In this document: positions 39,707 through 49,171 of the stretch, piece by piece
Layout: every line of letters begins with the position of its first letter
Position numbering within the stretch: position 1 is the first letter of the stretch
Assembly: GCA_002723155.1 (NCBI GenBank)
Contig: PBNO01000006.1
Location: 474,899-538,898, forward strand
Origin: Ponticaulis sp.
Lineage (GTDB): Bacteria > Pseudomonadota > Alphaproteobacteria > Caulobacterales > Hyphomonadaceae
DNA length: 64,000 nucleotides
Direction: 5' to 3'
Position numbers and translations under genes: made by a program
The notes under the pieces: generated by a model
The model's input: only the letters and a program-made list of their open reading frames with translations
The model's database searches: none
Told to the model about the DNA's origin: nothing

Positions 39707-40717
39707 ATGCACGATCTGCGTTTCTATCACACGCTGAGGGAGCTAACCGTAGCTGATGTTGCGGCCCTCACGGGCGGTGACCTCCGCGGTGACGGTGATC
39801 AGGAACTCATAACTATCGCTCCGGCTGACAAAGCGACAGCCGGAGTTTTATCATTTTTTGCATCCGGAAAGGTCGAAGCTCCGGAGCAGAACGATCTCTA
39901 TGGTGCCTGTATAACGACCGAACAGCTCGCGGCAGCGTTACCATCGACGCTTACGCTCATACTGGTGAAAAACCCGCACAAAGCCTTCGTTCAGGCGGTC
40001 AATGCCTTTCTGAGGCAGCGGACAATCATGGATGCGGGAACAGGACTCGGAGCGCCAAGCATAGCTGATGATGCCCGCCTTCATCCTACCGCGATTGTCA
40101 GTGACGGCGCTGAGGTTGGTGAAGGGACTGAAATAGGGCCTCATTCCGTTGTCGGGCCTGGAGTGCGCATCGGACGTAACTGTAGTATCGGCGCTAACGT
40201 TGTGATCGAGGCTGCGCTTATCGGAAATGATGTCACAATCAAATCCAATACAGTTTTAGGCGGTTCGGGCTTTGGTCTGTTTCCAGACGATCAGGGCTTA
40301 AGCGCGATCCCCCATTTTGGTCGTGTGGTTATCCAGGACCGTGTCGGGATTGGTTCTAACGTATGTATTGATCGCGGTGCGTTTGATGACACCGTAGTCG
40401 GCGAAAGCAGCAAACTCGATAATCTTGTCCATATCGGTCACAATGTTCATATGGGACGAAACAGTCTGATGGCAGCCTTTGGTGGCGTGTCAGGATCTGT
40501 AAAAATAGGTGATTGGGTGCAAATGGGCGGGCGCGTTGGCTTGAGTGATCATGTCACTATCGGAGATGGTGCAAAGCTCGCCGCTAATTCAGCAGTCCTC
40601 AAATCTGTTCCAGCCGGCGAAACCTGGGGCGGTGCACCGGCGCAGCCGATTAAGCAGTTCTGGCGGGAAGTCGCCTGGCTTAGCCTCAACGCTAAAAAGA
40701 AAAACAAAAAGGACTAG
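39707..40717 (+). CDS. lpxD: UDP-3-O-acylglucosamine N-acyltransferase
   Basis: 336 residues. An N-terminal domain (about 1-110) is followed by left-handed beta-helix hexapeptide repeats and a C-terminal helix. It adds the second acyl chain of lipid A. The active-site His region HIGHNVHMGRNSLMAAFGGVSGSVKIGD is recognisable. The next gene, lpxA, starts within six bases; fabZ, often found between them, is absent. Confidence 0.96.
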   Translation: MHDLRFYHTLRELTVADVAALTGGDLRGDGDQELITIAPADKATAGVLSFFASGKVEAPEQNDLYGACITTEQLAAALPSTLTLILVKNPHKAFVQAVNAFLRQRTIMDAGTGLGAPSIADDARLHPTAIVSDGAEVGEGTEIGPHSVVGPGVRIGRNCSIGANVVIEAALIGNDVTIKSNTVLGGSGFGLFPDDQGLSAIPHFGRVVIQDRVGIGSNVCIDRGAFDDTVVGESSKLDNLVHIGHNVHMGRNSLMAAFGGVSGSVKIGDWVQMGGRVGLSDHVTIGDGAKLAANSAVLKSVPAGETWGGAPAQPIKQFWREVAWLSLNAKKKNKKD

Positions 40718-40722
40718 CCGTG

Positions 40723-41511
40723 ATGGCTGACATCCATGAAACCGCCTTAGTCGCGGACGGTGCACAGATCCACGAAAGTGCGCGGATTGGGCCATACTGC
40801 ATCGTGGGTCCTCATGCCAAAATTCATGAGAATGTATCGCTTCACTCATTTGTGGTCGTTGAGGGCGATACTGAAATTCATGCAGGCTGCGAGCTTTATC
40901 CATCCGTAACGGTTGGAATGAAGCCCCAGATTTTGGGCGTGAAGGACGATGTTTACCGATGTATTATTGGTGCCGGTACCGTGCTTAGAGAGCACGTCAC
41001 AGTGCACGGTGCAACACCAGGCACCGGAGATGCAACGCGACTCGGTGAGAACTGCTTTTTAATGATCAACTCCCACATCGGTCACGATGCGAAGCTCGGC
41101 AACAAATGTGTGCTGGCGCCAAATTCCATGGTCGGCGGCCACGCGCATCTTGGCGACCAGGTCTGGATGGGCGGGGGTGCCGCGATCCATCAGAATTCCT
41201 GGGTTGGCGATCACGCCTTTATCGCCGCTGGGTGTATGCTTACCGGTGATGTCATTCCGTACGCTGTCGCTGAGGGCACTGAATCGAGGCTGGCGACACT
41301 GAATGCCACTGGACTGACTCGTCGTGGTTTCTCTCGTGCGGACCTTAAATCGATCCGACAGGTTTATCATCATCTGTTCCTTGGGGACGAGGGCACTTTT
41401 AAGGAGCGTCTTTCAAACGTTCGGGAGAAATTCGCGGGTGAAGAGTCTGCCCTGAAAATTGTCGATTTTGTGGAGCACCCACGCTCTGGTAGAAAGCTCT
41501 GTACTGCGTAG
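40723..41511 (+). CDS. lpxA: UDP-N-acetylglucosamine O-acyltransferase
   Basis: 262 residues from the ATG at 40723; a GTG three bases upstream is in frame. First enzyme of lipid A synthesis, a trimeric left-handed beta-helix protein. The catalytic His lies in NSHIGHDA, and the C-terminal helical part contains LTRRGFSRADLKSIRQVY. The fatty-acid chain length cannot be read with certainty from the sequence. Confidence 0.95.
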   Translation: MADIHETALVADGAQIHESARIGPYCIVGPHAKIHENVSLHSFVVVEGDTEIHAGCELYPSVTVGMKPQILGVKDDVYRCIIGAGTVLREHVTVHGATPGTGDATRLGENCFLMINSHIGHDAKLGNKCVLAPNSMVGGHAHLGDQVWMGGGAAIHQNSWVGDHAFIAAGCMLTGDVIPYAVAEGTESRLATLNATGLTRRGFSRADLKSIRQVYHHLFLGDEGTFKERLSNVREKFAGEESALKIVDFVEHPRSGRKLCTA

Positions 41512-41520
41512 GGAGAGGTT

Positions 41521-42363
41521 ATGTCTCTAGCACTTATCGCGGGGCAGGGCGATGTGCCTCGCATGATTGCCGAGCATCACAAAGATGCCGGGAACGCGCC
41601 TTTCATCATCGTACTGAAAGGGTTCGAGAGCGACTGGGTTCGGGGGTTCGACCATGAGGTCTGCGGCATCGCGGAGATCGGAAAAGTTCTATCGACGCTT
41701 CGCGCCAAGGGCTGTGACACGGTATCGTTTATCGGAAACGTCAAACGACCGGATTTTTCGTCTCTGAAGCCTGATTTAAAAGGCGTATCGCTGCTTCCGA
41801 AAATTATATCAGCGGCGCGGCGTGGCGATGATGCGCTCCTGAATTCGATTGTCGCTATCTTCGAATCGGAAGGATTTAAAGTTATTGGCGCGCACGAATT
41901 GTTGGACGGCCTCACACAGCCGGCGGGCGTTTTGAATAGCGTTGCTGTTTCAGACTCTGAAAAGGCAGATATTCAGGAAGCTTATCGGATCGCAGGCGCT
42001 ATCGGCGAACTAGATATCGGTCAGGGCGCGGTAGTTTGTGGTGGTCTTGTGCTCGCTGTGGAGGCGCAAGAGGGAACGGACGAAATGCTGCGGCGCATCG
42101 CAAGATTGCCGGTAGAAATTCGCGGAACGGAAGATGAGCGCAAAGGTGTTCTGCTGAAGCGACCAAAGCCGATGCAGGACAAGCGGGTTGATATGCCAAC
42201 GATTGGACCTTCTACGGTTTTAAAGGCGGCTGAAGCGGGATTGAAGGTTATAGCAGCTGTTGAGCATGCGGCGCTTTGGGTCGAGGTCGAGAAACTAAAG
42301 TCACTGGCGGATGCGGATGGCTTATCGTTGGTATCGCTGCGTGGAAATGGTGATTGGCCGTGA
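41521..42363 (+). CDS. lpxI: UDP-2,3-diacylglucosamine diphosphatase LpxI
   Basis: 280 residues. The N-terminus LALIAGQGDVPRMIAE and the C-terminal GPSTVLKAAEAGLKVIAAV match LpxI (formerly DUF1009), the enzyme that replaces LpxH in alphaproteobacteria. It releases UMP to give lipid X. GGAGAGG precedes nearly every family start; here GGAGAGG lies just before the ATG. It overlaps lpxB by four bases (GTGA). Confidence 0.93.
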   Translation: MSLALIAGQGDVPRMIAEHHKDAGNAPFIIVLKGFESDWVRGFDHEVCGIAEIGKVLSTLRAKGCDTVSFIGNVKRPDFSSLKPDLKGVSLLPKIISAARRGDDALLNSIVAIFESEGFKVIGAHELLDGLTQPAGVLNSVAVSDSEKADIQEAYRIAGAIGELDIGQGAVVCGGLVLAVEAQEGTDEMLRRIARLPVEIRGTEDERKGVLLKRPKPMQDKRVDMPTIGPSTVLKAAEAGLKVIAAVEHAALWVEVEKLKSLADADGLSLVSLRGNGDWP

Positions 42364-43511
42364 GCTGCGACCTGATCTTCGTATCAGCAGAACCGTCTGG
42401 CGATGATCTGTCAGTCGCGGTCATCCGGTCGTTGAGAAACAAACTGCCGGATATAGATATTAAGGCGATCGGGGGAAGTGCTCTTGAATCTGTTGGTTTA
42501 TCCTCACCGTTAGATGTTTCCCCGCTCTCAGTTCTAGGCTTGTTCGAAGGTCTAAAGGTTTATCCTCAGGTCGTGAAGCTTGCCGATGCTGCAGCTGACT
42601 TCATCATAGACAGTGCTCCCAAAGCCGTTGTGCTCGTCGACTCATGGGGATTTATGTTGCGCGTCGCACAGAGGCTTAAGAGGCGGGCGCCACATATCAA
42701 ACTGATTAAGTTGGTTGGCCCTCAAGTGTGGGCGACGCGACCGGGTCGCGCGAAGACACTAGCTAAACTTGTGGATCACTTGCTCTGCATCCATGACATG
42801 GAAGTTCCGTATTATGAGCCATTTGGCCTACCATGCACGGTGATCGGAAATCCTGCATTGGATCGGCTTGAAGCGGGGGACGGCGAGGAGTACCGGAGGC
42901 AGCTTGGATTAGCTGAAGATCAACGCTTGTTGTTGATCTTGCCGGGTAGCAGAAAATCTGAAATTTCCAGAACGGCCCCAACACTAGCGGACGCCGCGAC
43001 ACGGCTCGTCGAGCGGTTCGGGCATCGCCTGAAGCCGGTGGTTTTAGTGTCCAAGTCCGTGGCGGAACTTGTTCATAGCGCAAATCTCAGCTGGCCAAGC
43101 GATACTCATTTCGAGACTAAGGTTGAAGCGAAAGCCGACTTGATGTCCGCAGCTGATGTGGCGCTGGCTTGCTCGGGTACCGTCACCACTGAACTGGCGT
43201 CTCAAGGTTGTCCCATGGTTGTTGCATATCGTATGGGACCGTTGACCTGGTTCCTGGCCGACAAGTTTCTGTATCAACCCGACTACGCGACGCTCTTCAA
43301 TATTGCTGCCGACAAGGAGGTCGCGCCTGAGTTCTTGCAGGACCAGTTGACCGCCGAAAACGTGGCGGGCGCTGCTGGCGAGCTCCTCACGAATGATCAG
43401 AAGCGCGCAAAGCAGATTCACGAACAGTTTGAGGCGCTGGAGAGAATGGGGCTAGGTGGCAAAGCGGCTCCAGAGATAGCCGCTGATACGTTGATTGAAT
43501 TGCTGAAATAA
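42360..43511 (+). CDS. lpxB: Lipid-A-disaccharide synthase
   Basis: 383 residues from the GTG at 42360, which overlaps the lpxI stop; a TTG at 42354 is also in frame. It condenses lipid X with UDP-diacylglucosamine. SAEPSGDDLSVAVI near the start and LPGSRKSEISR plus the segment CSGTVTTELASQGCPMVVAYR are GT-B type LpxB motifs. It ends the long plus-strand run, and a terminator follows immediately. Confidence 0.95.
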   Translation: MSCDLIFVSAEPSGDDLSVAVIRSLRNKLPDIDIKAIGGSALESVGLSSPLDVSPLSVLGLFEGLKVYPQVVKLADAAADFIIDSAPKAVVLVDSWGFMLRVAQRLKRRAPHIKLIKLVGPQVWATRPGRAKTLAKLVDHLLCIHDMEVPYYEPFGLPCTVIGNPALDRLEAGDGEEYRRQLGLAEDQRLLLILPGSRKSEISRTAPTLADAATRLVERFGHRLKPVVLVSKSVAELVHSANLSWPSDTHFETKVEAKADLMSAADVALACSGTVTTELASQGCPMVVAYRMGPLTWFLADKFLYQPDYATLFNIAADKEVAPEFLQDQLTAENVAGAAGELLTNDQKRAKQIHEQFEALERMGLGGKAAPEIAADTLIELLK

Positions 43512-43512
43512 A

Positions 43513-43536
43513 AAACGCTCCCCAAGGGGAGCGTTT
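43513..43536. terminator. Bidirectional intrinsic terminator between lpxB and gltA
   Basis: The perfect 11-base-pair repeat AAACGCTCCCC/GGGGAGCGTTT (43513-43523 with 43526-43536) separates two convergent genes. On the minus strand the stem is followed by a run of six T, and on the plus strand by a weaker TTTCTGTTT. It should end both lpxB and gltA transcripts. Confidence 0.85.
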
Positions 43537-43558
43537 CTGTTTGAGTATGACTTGCCGT

Positions 43559-44863
43559 TTATCGCTCGGATACTGGCTTGTAATCTCGCTCTGTTGCGCC
43601 TGTGTAGATCTGACGTGGACGGCCGATACGCTGTGTCGGGTCTGTCGTCATTTCCTCCCACTGTGCAATCCAGCCAACTGTACGCGCCAGTGCGAAGAGA
43701 ACAGTGTACATTTCGACCGGGAAGCCGAGAGCGTTCAGAGTGATGCCGGAATAGAAGTCGATATTCGGGTAGAGTTTCTTCTCAACGAAGTACTCGTCTT
43801 CAAGCGCGATCTTCTCCAGTTCCATAGCGACCTGCAGAAGTGGTTCGTCACGCTTGTCGAGTTCGTCCAGAACTTCGTGACATGTCTTCTGCATGACTTT
43901 AGCACGCGGGTCGTAGTTTTTGTAAACGCGGTGACCGAATCCCATGAGGCGGAATGGATCGTTCTTATCTTTCGCCCGGCGAACGAACTCAGGAATACGA
44001 TCAACCGAGCCAATCTCACGGAGCATATTGAGTGCAGCCTCGTTAGCACCGCCATGGCTTGGTCCCCAGAGGCATGCAATGCCAGCTGCGATACAAGCGA
44101 ATGGGTTAGCACCTGAAGAGCCTGCGAGACGAACCGTAGATGTAGATGCGTTTTGCTCGTGGTCGGCGTGCAGGATGAAGATTTTGTCCATAGCTTTTGC
44201 AAGCACAGGGTTCACTTCATAATCTTCTGCAGGAACAGCAAAACACATGCGCAGGAAGTTCTCAGAATAGCTGAGATCGTTGCGTGGGCTGATGAATGGC
44301 TGGCCCACGGAGTACTTGTAAGCACGAGCTGCGATCGTTGGCATTTTCGCGATCAGGCGGTGTGTCGCGATCATGCGCTGCATCGGATCGTTGATGTCAG
44401 TGGAGTCGTGGTAGAAAGCAGACAGAGCGCCAACTGTACCCACCATAACAGCCATTGGGTGAGCGTCGCGGCGATAGCCTTCAAAAAAGCGATCAAGCTG
44501 CGTATGCAGCATCGTGTGATGCGTGATGGTGTGAGTGTAATCGTCGAGCTCAGCCTTGCTCGGAAGTTCACCATTCAGGAGAAGGTAGCAGGTTTCAAGG
44601 AAGCTTGAATTGTCTGCCAGTTGGTCGATCGGGTAACCGCGATACAGAAGAACGCCGTTGTCACCGTCAATATAAGTGATCTGGGATTCACAGCTGGCTG
44701 TAGACGTGAAGCCAGGGTCAAGCGTGAACATGCCGGTCTGGGCATAGAGTGATTTCACATCAATGACATCTGGTCCAACGGATCCGGACAGCACAGGCAA
44801 TTCGAGAGTTTTATCTCCCACATTGAGTGTGGCCGATCCGCTAGGTTTCGTCTTGTTTTCCAT
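43559..44863 (-). CDS. gltA: Citrate synthase
   Basis: 434 residues from the ATG at 44863; a TTG one codon earlier is in frame. AGAGGG sits seven bases before the ATG. It condenses acetyl-CoA and oxaloacetate. The active-site segments [10 protein letters not shown] and [14 protein letters not shown], with a catalytic His in each, are visible, along with ATTLSVGQPFI-like helices (here [10 protein letters not shown]). It is a type II hexameric-type length. It lies 14 bases after gltX, so the pair is probably co-transcribed. Confidence 0.97.
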   Translation of the reverse strand: MENKTKPSGSATLNVGDKTLELPVLSGSVGPDVIDVKSLYAQTGMFTLDPGFTSTASCESQITYIDGDNGVLLYRGYPIDQLADNSSFLETCYLLLNGELPSKAELDDYTHTITHHTMLHTQLDRFFEGYRRDAHPMAVMVGTVGALSAFYHDSTDINDPMQRMIATHRLIAKMPTIAARAYKYSVGQPFISPRNDLSYSENFLRMCFAVPAEDYEVNPVLAKAMDKIFILHADHEQNASTSTVRLAGSSGANPFACIAAGIACLWGPSHGGANEAALNMLREIGSVDRIPEFVRRAKDKNDPFRLMGFGHRVYKNYDPRAKVMQKTCHEVLDELDKRDEPLLQVAMELEKIALEDEYFVEKKLYPNIDFYSGITLNALGFPVEMYTVLFALARTVGWIAQWEEMTTDPTQRIGRPRQIYTGATERDYKPVSER

Positions 44864-44877
44864 CAATATGCCCTCTT

Positions 44878-46353
44878 TCAGATATTTGTATTCATCAATT
44901 CCAGAACATCATCTATCCGCCCAATGCTTTCGGCTTTTCCAAGCCAGAAGAGTATCAGGTGCAGATCCGGCGCCGGCAGGCCTCCGGTAAGTGCTGTTCT
45001 GAGTTGGGGACCAACTTGCCCAAGAGACAGTTCACGTGTGTCGCAGAACTGCTGAATCAAGGTTTCAAGCTGATCACTTGTCCAGGTTTCTTCGTCGTTT
45101 AATGCGTTTCGAAGGTCTCCTAAGATTTCTAAAGCTTGCGGCTTAAGCTTTTTCCTAGCCTTTGAGTTAATGTCAATTGGCCTTTCGATTATAAGGAACT
45201 GAGAAGCCGAAGTTATTTCAGGAATTGTCTGTCCGCGCGTTTTCAGGACAGCAATTGCTGCTTCAATGCGTGATTTAGCGGCATCGCTGAGCGTGTGCTC
45301 CTTTTGAGCGTTCTCGAGAAGCAGATCAAGAGCTGTGGCATCATCCAGGCGGTGAAGATGTTCCCCGTTGATAAAGGCCAGCTTCTCGAAGTCCATTCGA
45401 GACGCACCTTTGTTGATACCGGATAGATCAAACCATTCCACGGCCTTATCGGTTGGAATGAACTCGTCATCTCCGTGGCTCCAGCCAAGTCGAAGCAGGT
45501 AGTTTTTAAGGCCGTCCGGAATATAGCCCATATCTTTATAAGCTTCGACACCAAGAGCGCCGTGTCGCTTGGACAGTTTGGCGCCATCAGGGCCATGGAT
45601 CAGAGGTATGTGGGCGTATTTCGGCAGCGTCCACCCCATGCCTTCGAAGATCGGGATCTGGCGAAAGGTATTTGTCAAATGGTCATCGCCGCGAATAACC
45701 TGCGTGACGCCCATGTCATGATCATCCACGACGACGGCAAGCATATAGGTCGGCGTGCCATCAGCTCGCAAAAGAATGAGATCATCAATCTCTTTTGCGT
45801 TGATGCTGACGTCACCCTGGACGTCATCAGAAAGCGCAATCTTCCCGTCGTCTGGCGCGCGCAATCGTACAACATAATGCGAATCTTCAGATGGCGCGTC
45901 TTTTCCGTCCCTATACGGAGAACGAAAAGCAGCCATCAGGGCGTTGGCTTCGGCTTTCAGGGCTTCAATCGCTTCTGGAGAACCTTCGCCCGCTTTGACC
46001 TGAGCGAGCAGGCCTTGAGCTTTTTCACGTCGTTCGGCTAACTCCTCCGGCGTTACGTAGCACTTGAAAGCTTTTCCGTTTGCGAGCAATTGCTGCGCGA
46101 CCTCTACGTGGCGATCTGCGCGCTGGCTTTGGAACACAGGCGGTTCGTCGGATTCAAGCCCGAGCCACTTCATCCCTGCGAGAATTGCGTCAATTGCTTC
46201 CTGAGTGGAGCGTTTGTGATCGGTGTCCTCAATGCGCAGAAGGAACTTCCCGCCGTGGTGACGTGCAAACAACCAGTTGAAAAGGGCTGTTCTTGCGCCG
46301 CCAATATGCAAAAATCCCGTTGGTGAGGGAGCAAAGCGGGTGATTACAGTCAT
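44878..46353 (-). CDS. gltX: Glutamyl-tRNA synthetase
   Basis: 491 residues from the ATG at 46353 ([13 protein letters not shown]). The open frame continues upstream but that part is not family-like. Class I synthetase: the HIGH-type motif is [14 protein letters not shown] and the KMSKS-type motif is AKLSKRHGA. The anticodon-binding domain covers the last third. Alphaproteobacteria often carry two GltX paralogues, so this copy may be discriminating or not; the sequence alone does not decide. Confidence 0.96.
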   Translation of the reverse strand: MTVITRFAPSPTGFLHIGGARTALFNWLFARHHGGKFLLRIEDTDHKRSTQEAIDAILAGMKWLGLESDEPPVFQSQRADRHVEVAQQLLANGKAFKCYVTPEELAERREKAQGLLAQVKAGEGSPEAIEALKAEANALMAAFRSPYRDGKDAPSEDSHYVVRLRAPDDGKIALSDDVQGDVSINAKEIDDLILLRADGTPTYMLAVVVDDHDMGVTQVIRGDDHLTNTFRQIPIFEGMGWTLPKYAHIPLIHGPDGAKLSKRHGALGVEAYKDMGYIPDGLKNYLLRLGWSHGDDEFIPTDKAVEWFDLSGINKGASRMDFEKLAFINGEHLHRLDDATALDLLLENAQKEHTLSDAAKSRIEAAIAVLKTRGQTIPEITSASQFLIIERPIDINSKARKKLKPQALEILGDLRNALNDEETWTSDQLETLIQQFCDTRELSLGQVGPQLRTALTGGLPAPDLHLILFWLGKAESIGRIDDVLELMNTNI

Positions 46354-46420
46354 TAAACGCCTCGTAAATCCTGTTCGAAGCACGCTAACGTCGTCAGGAC
46401 GCAGGCGGCTGGTTCGTAAT

Positions 46421-48421
46421 GTGAGCCTGGACGGCCAACGGGCTGTGAAGAAGCTGCTGCTTCTCAAAAGCGAAACAAGCCAAGGCTATTTCCAACGCAT
46501 GCTCTGGGTGCCTGTTGCGTTCGCAGCGGGGTGTGCTGCGTACTTTGCAGGTGATCAAGAACCCGGCTGGATTGCCTATGCGTGCGCCTTAACCGCCTTG
46601 ATTGTCGGGGGGTTCATGGCGATGCGCGTGTCGTCGTCACTGCGGGCTCTGCCAGAGTTTGCGCTTATTCTCATGGCCTTCGCTATTTTCGGCTTTTGCT
46701 ACAGCGCTTTTCGTACGTGCACAATGCCATATAGGGGAATTCCTGCATCTTTTGAGCGTGTCATGGTCGAGGGCTGGGTTACTGAAATCTCCGGTCATTC
46801 GGAACGAATGCGTGTCTCGATAAATGTTCACGCAATATCAGATATCCTTGCCGAAGATCTGCCCGAAACGGTCCGGTTATCACAGCGTCCTGACGCGGCG
46901 CTCATGCCAGGGCGTTTTGTGCGATGCTTTGCATCTCTTCAGCCGCCACCATCGCCGATGCTTGCAGGAGATTATGATTTCGAACGCAACGCGTTCTTTG
47001 ATGGGCTGGGTGCCGTTGGATATGTTTTCGGGCGATGCGAGCCTGGAAGGCTTTCGCAAGCTGATAGCTCTGTGAACCACTTTGCGCTGTGGTTGAACGC
47101 TGAGCGACGACAGCTTGCCGCTCATATCGCGTCCATGTCCGGTGATGGTGCAGGGCTGGCAGCAGCCTTACTGACTGGAAATAGAAGTTATCTTTCCGAG
47201 GAAGACGAGGAAACTCTGAGGGCGTCAGGTCTGGCGCATTTGTTAGCGATTTCAGGACTGCATATGGGGCTGGCTGCGGGGGTATTCTATTTTGGTATCT
47301 TCCGCATGTTGGCGCTTTTTCCCGTGATCGCGTTGCGTATTCCGCTGCAGAAGGTCGCCGGCATTGGCTCGTTGGTCGCTATTACAGCATACCTGTTGTT
47401 TTCCGGTGCGAGTGTGGCGACCCAGCGTGCATACATCATGGTGATGTCGGTCTTGGTATACTCTCTATTCGACCGACCCTTATTATCGTTTCAGGCATTG
47501 GCCATCGCGATGATGTCGGTTCTGCTTCTGGCTCCCTGGTCTGTTCTGACGCCTGGCTTTCAGATGAGCTTTGCCGCGACGGGGGCACTGCTCGCCGGTT
47601 ATCGGAATTTCGATAAAGATAAAACAGCGCGTCAGGGTGTCATTCACAAGTCAGTACTGCCATTTCTCGATGGTCTGGTTCGAACAAGCTGGATAGCCGG
47701 GTTAGCGACAATGCCGTTCGCGCTATACCATTTTGGACGGGCTGCCCCCTTAGGCTTCTTCGCTAACATTCTGATTATGCCGATAATCACGCTGATATGC
47801 GTTCCTATCGCTGCTATTAGCGTCGTTCTACTGCCGTTTGGCTTAGGAGATTTGGGACTCGAGGCTCTCACACATGCATTGGGATGGGTGTTAGATCTTG
47901 CTGTTTATTTTACGCGGGACTGGAACGGTTGGCGACGCTTCGTGCCAGGGCAAATGCCCGTCGGGGTATTCCTCGCAATGGTTGGAGCCTTAGCGTGCTG
48001 GACGATAGTTCGAAGCAATCGCATCGCTGTCATGATTGCATTTTCGGGACTAGCCGTAGGTATGTGGCTGATGTCCCCCAAGCCGACTATGATCTATGAT
48101 GGCGCTGGACATATTTTTGTTCGCGAACAAACAGAGTGGATCGAGCTTGATATTGGGGGCAGGGGCCTGCGACCTTTACGCTTTGCGGACGTCCGCGAAC
48201 ATGTTTGCACAGAAGGCTGTGAAGTTCTTGATGGCTTAGCGCGCGTCGAGCCAACTGAAGATGCCATTCAACTCACAGGCGGCAATGGCAATTCTATTCA
48301 AATAGAAAAGAGCGACCCAAGGGTCGCTCATATCTTTGACACTGGCGAAGGATACGAAATTCGTTGGTCAGACCGATACAGATGTCGACCCTGGAGTAAC
48401 AATTACCCGGACTGCCGCTAA
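46421..48421 (+). CDS. comEC: ComEC/Rec2-family DNA uptake channel protein
   Basis: 666 residues from the GTG at 46421; the frame is open back to an ATG at 46277, which would overlap the divergent gltX start. ComEC carries single-stranded DNA across the inner membrane during transformation. The Competence domain is marked by GLAHLLAISGLHMGLAAG near residue 290. Several membrane helices precede and follow it, and an N-terminal DUF4131-like region is present. The usual C-terminal metallo-beta-lactamase domain is absent; instead there is a short tail of about 110 residues, as in many alphaproteobacterial homologues. Whether it supports competence here is unknown. It converges on lexA with five bases between the stops. 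Confidence 0.88.
   Translation: MSLDGQRAVKKLLLLKSETSQGYFQRMLWVPVAFAAGCAAYFAGDQEPGWIAYACALTALIVGGFMAMRVSSSLRALPEFALILMAFAIFGFCYSAFRTCTMPYRGIPASFERVMVEGWVTEISGHSERMRVSINVHAISDILAEDLPETVRLSQRPDAALMPGRFVRCFASLQPPPSPMLAGDYDFERNAFFDGLGAVGYVFGRCEPGRLSQADSSVNHFALWLNAERRQLAAHIASMSGDGAGLAAALLTGNRSYLSEEDEETLRASGLAHLLAISGLHMGLAAGVFYFGIFRMLALFPVIALRIPLQKVAGIGSLVAITAYLLFSGASVATQRAYIMVMSVLVYSLFDRPLLSFQALAIAMMSVLLLAPWSVLTPGFQMSFAATGALLAGYRNFDKDKTARQGVIHKSVLPFLDGLVRTSWIAGLATMPFALYHFGRAAPLGFFANILIMPIITLICVPIAAISVVLLPFGLGDLGLEALTHALGWVLDLAVYFTRDWNGWRRFVPGQMPVGVFLAMVGALACWTIVRSNRIAVMIAFSGLAVGMWLMSPKPTMIYDGAGHIFVREQTEWIELDIGGRGLRPLRFADVREHVCTEGCEVLDGLARVEPTEDAIQLTGGNGNSIQIEKSDPRVAHIFDTGEGYEIRWSDRYRCRPWSNNYPDCR
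48302..48329 (-). terminator. Probable lexA terminator inside the comEC 3' end
   Basis: The perfect nine-base-pair repeat GAGCGACCC/GGGTCGCTC (48310-48318 with 48321-48329) has a two-base loop. On the minus strand it is followed by TTTTC, as in an intrinsic terminator. It lies about 98-125 bases past the lexA stop, inside comEC coding sequence. Read on the plus strand, the T-run is poor. Confidence 0.6.
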
Positions 48422-48426
48422 CCGGT

Positions 48427-49110
48427 TCAATTGTACTTTCTGATCAGAGCGACCAGTTTACCCTGAACGCGCACACGGTCAGGACCAAATATACGGGTCT
48501 CGTATTTTGGGTTGGCAGCTTCCAGTGCAATAGAGCCGCCTTTCTTGCGGAAGCGCTTCAGTGTTGCTTCTTCCTCGTCGATCAACGCAACAACGATGTC
48601 GCCGGAAACTGCTGTCTCGCCCGGATTGCAAATGACGATGTCGCCATCAAGAATTCCGGCTTCGATCATCGAGTCACCCTTAACTTCCAGCGCGAAATGA
48701 TCGCGACCTTCGATGCCCTGTGGAGGCACCACTCGGTCGACCTCATGCTGAATGGCTTCAATCGGAACGCCGGCCGCGATACGACCAAGAAGCGGCACAG
48801 TGTCGTTTGCCGGAACTTCAGCTTCGAATTCATTCGAAACAATGCTTGGCTTGAACGGTCCTTTTGGTCGGCTTTGCGTTCCGCTGGACGCAGCTGAATC
48901 AGGAAGTTTGATTACTTCGAGTGCGCGGGCCCGATTAGCGAGGCGTCTAAGAAAGCCGCGTTCTTCGAGCGCGGTAATCAGACGGTGAATGCCAGACTTG
49001 GACGCGAGGTCCAAAGCCTCTTTCATTTCGTCGAAAGAAGGAGAAACACCAGTTTCCTGGATACGATGGTGGATAAAGAGCAACAATTCGCGCTGTTTGA
49101 CCGTAAGCAT
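48427..49110 (-). CDS. lexA: LexA repressor
   Basis: 227 residues, SOS repressor. The N-terminal winged helix (residues 1-65, starting [12 protein letters not shown]) binds DNA. The cleavage site is Ala113-Gly114 (RIAAGVP). The self-cleavage dyad is Ser147 (GDSMIEAG) and Lys185 (EATLKRF). The gene has its own promoter with an SOS box directly upstream. It lies 57 bases after trpC; moaC and moeA, often found between them, are absent. Confidence 0.97.
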   Translation of the reverse strand: MLTVKQRELLLFIHHRIQETGVSPSFDEMKEALDLASKSGIHRLITALEERGFLRRLANRARALEVIKLPDSAASSGTQSRPKGPFKPSIVSNEFEAEVPANDTVPLLGRIAAGVPIEAIQHEVDRVVPPQGIEGRDHFALEVKGDSMIEAGILDGDIVICNPGETAVSGDIVVALIDEEEATLKRFRKKGGSIALEAANPKYETRIFGPDRVRVQGKLVALIRKYN

Positions 49111-49142
49111 TTTAAGTTCCGATCTGATTTGAGACGCGTTTT

Positions 49143-49157
49143 GTTCTACATCCGTTC
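49143..49157. promoter_or_regulatory. LexA (SOS) box upstream of lexA
   Basis: GTTC-N7-GTTC at 49143-49157 (GAAC-N7-GAAC on the coding strand) is the alphaproteobacterial LexA operator. It covers the spacer and the -10 element of the lexA promoter, so LexA would block its own transcription. A further GTTC lies at 49163-49166, five bases away. Confidence 0.85.
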
Positions 49158-49171
49158 GTTTTGTTCGTCAA
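49143..49171 (-). promoter_or_regulatory. lexA promoter
   Basis: On the minus strand, TTGACG (49171-49166) and TAGAAC (49148-49143) are separated by exactly 17 bases. This is a strong sigma-70 type match. The -35 element overlaps the trpC stop codon. The start of transcription would be near 49136, about 26 bases before the lexA ATG. Confidence 0.75.

Noticed and set aside
43541..44116. Plus-strand frame of 191 codons antisense to gltA
   Set aside because: It runs through a conserved citrate synthase active-site region and begins next to the terminator.
46277..46420. N-terminal extension of comEC to the ATG at 46277
   Set aside because: It would overlap the divergent gltX start by 77 bases and encode basic sequence unlike the family; the GTG at 46421 is preferred.
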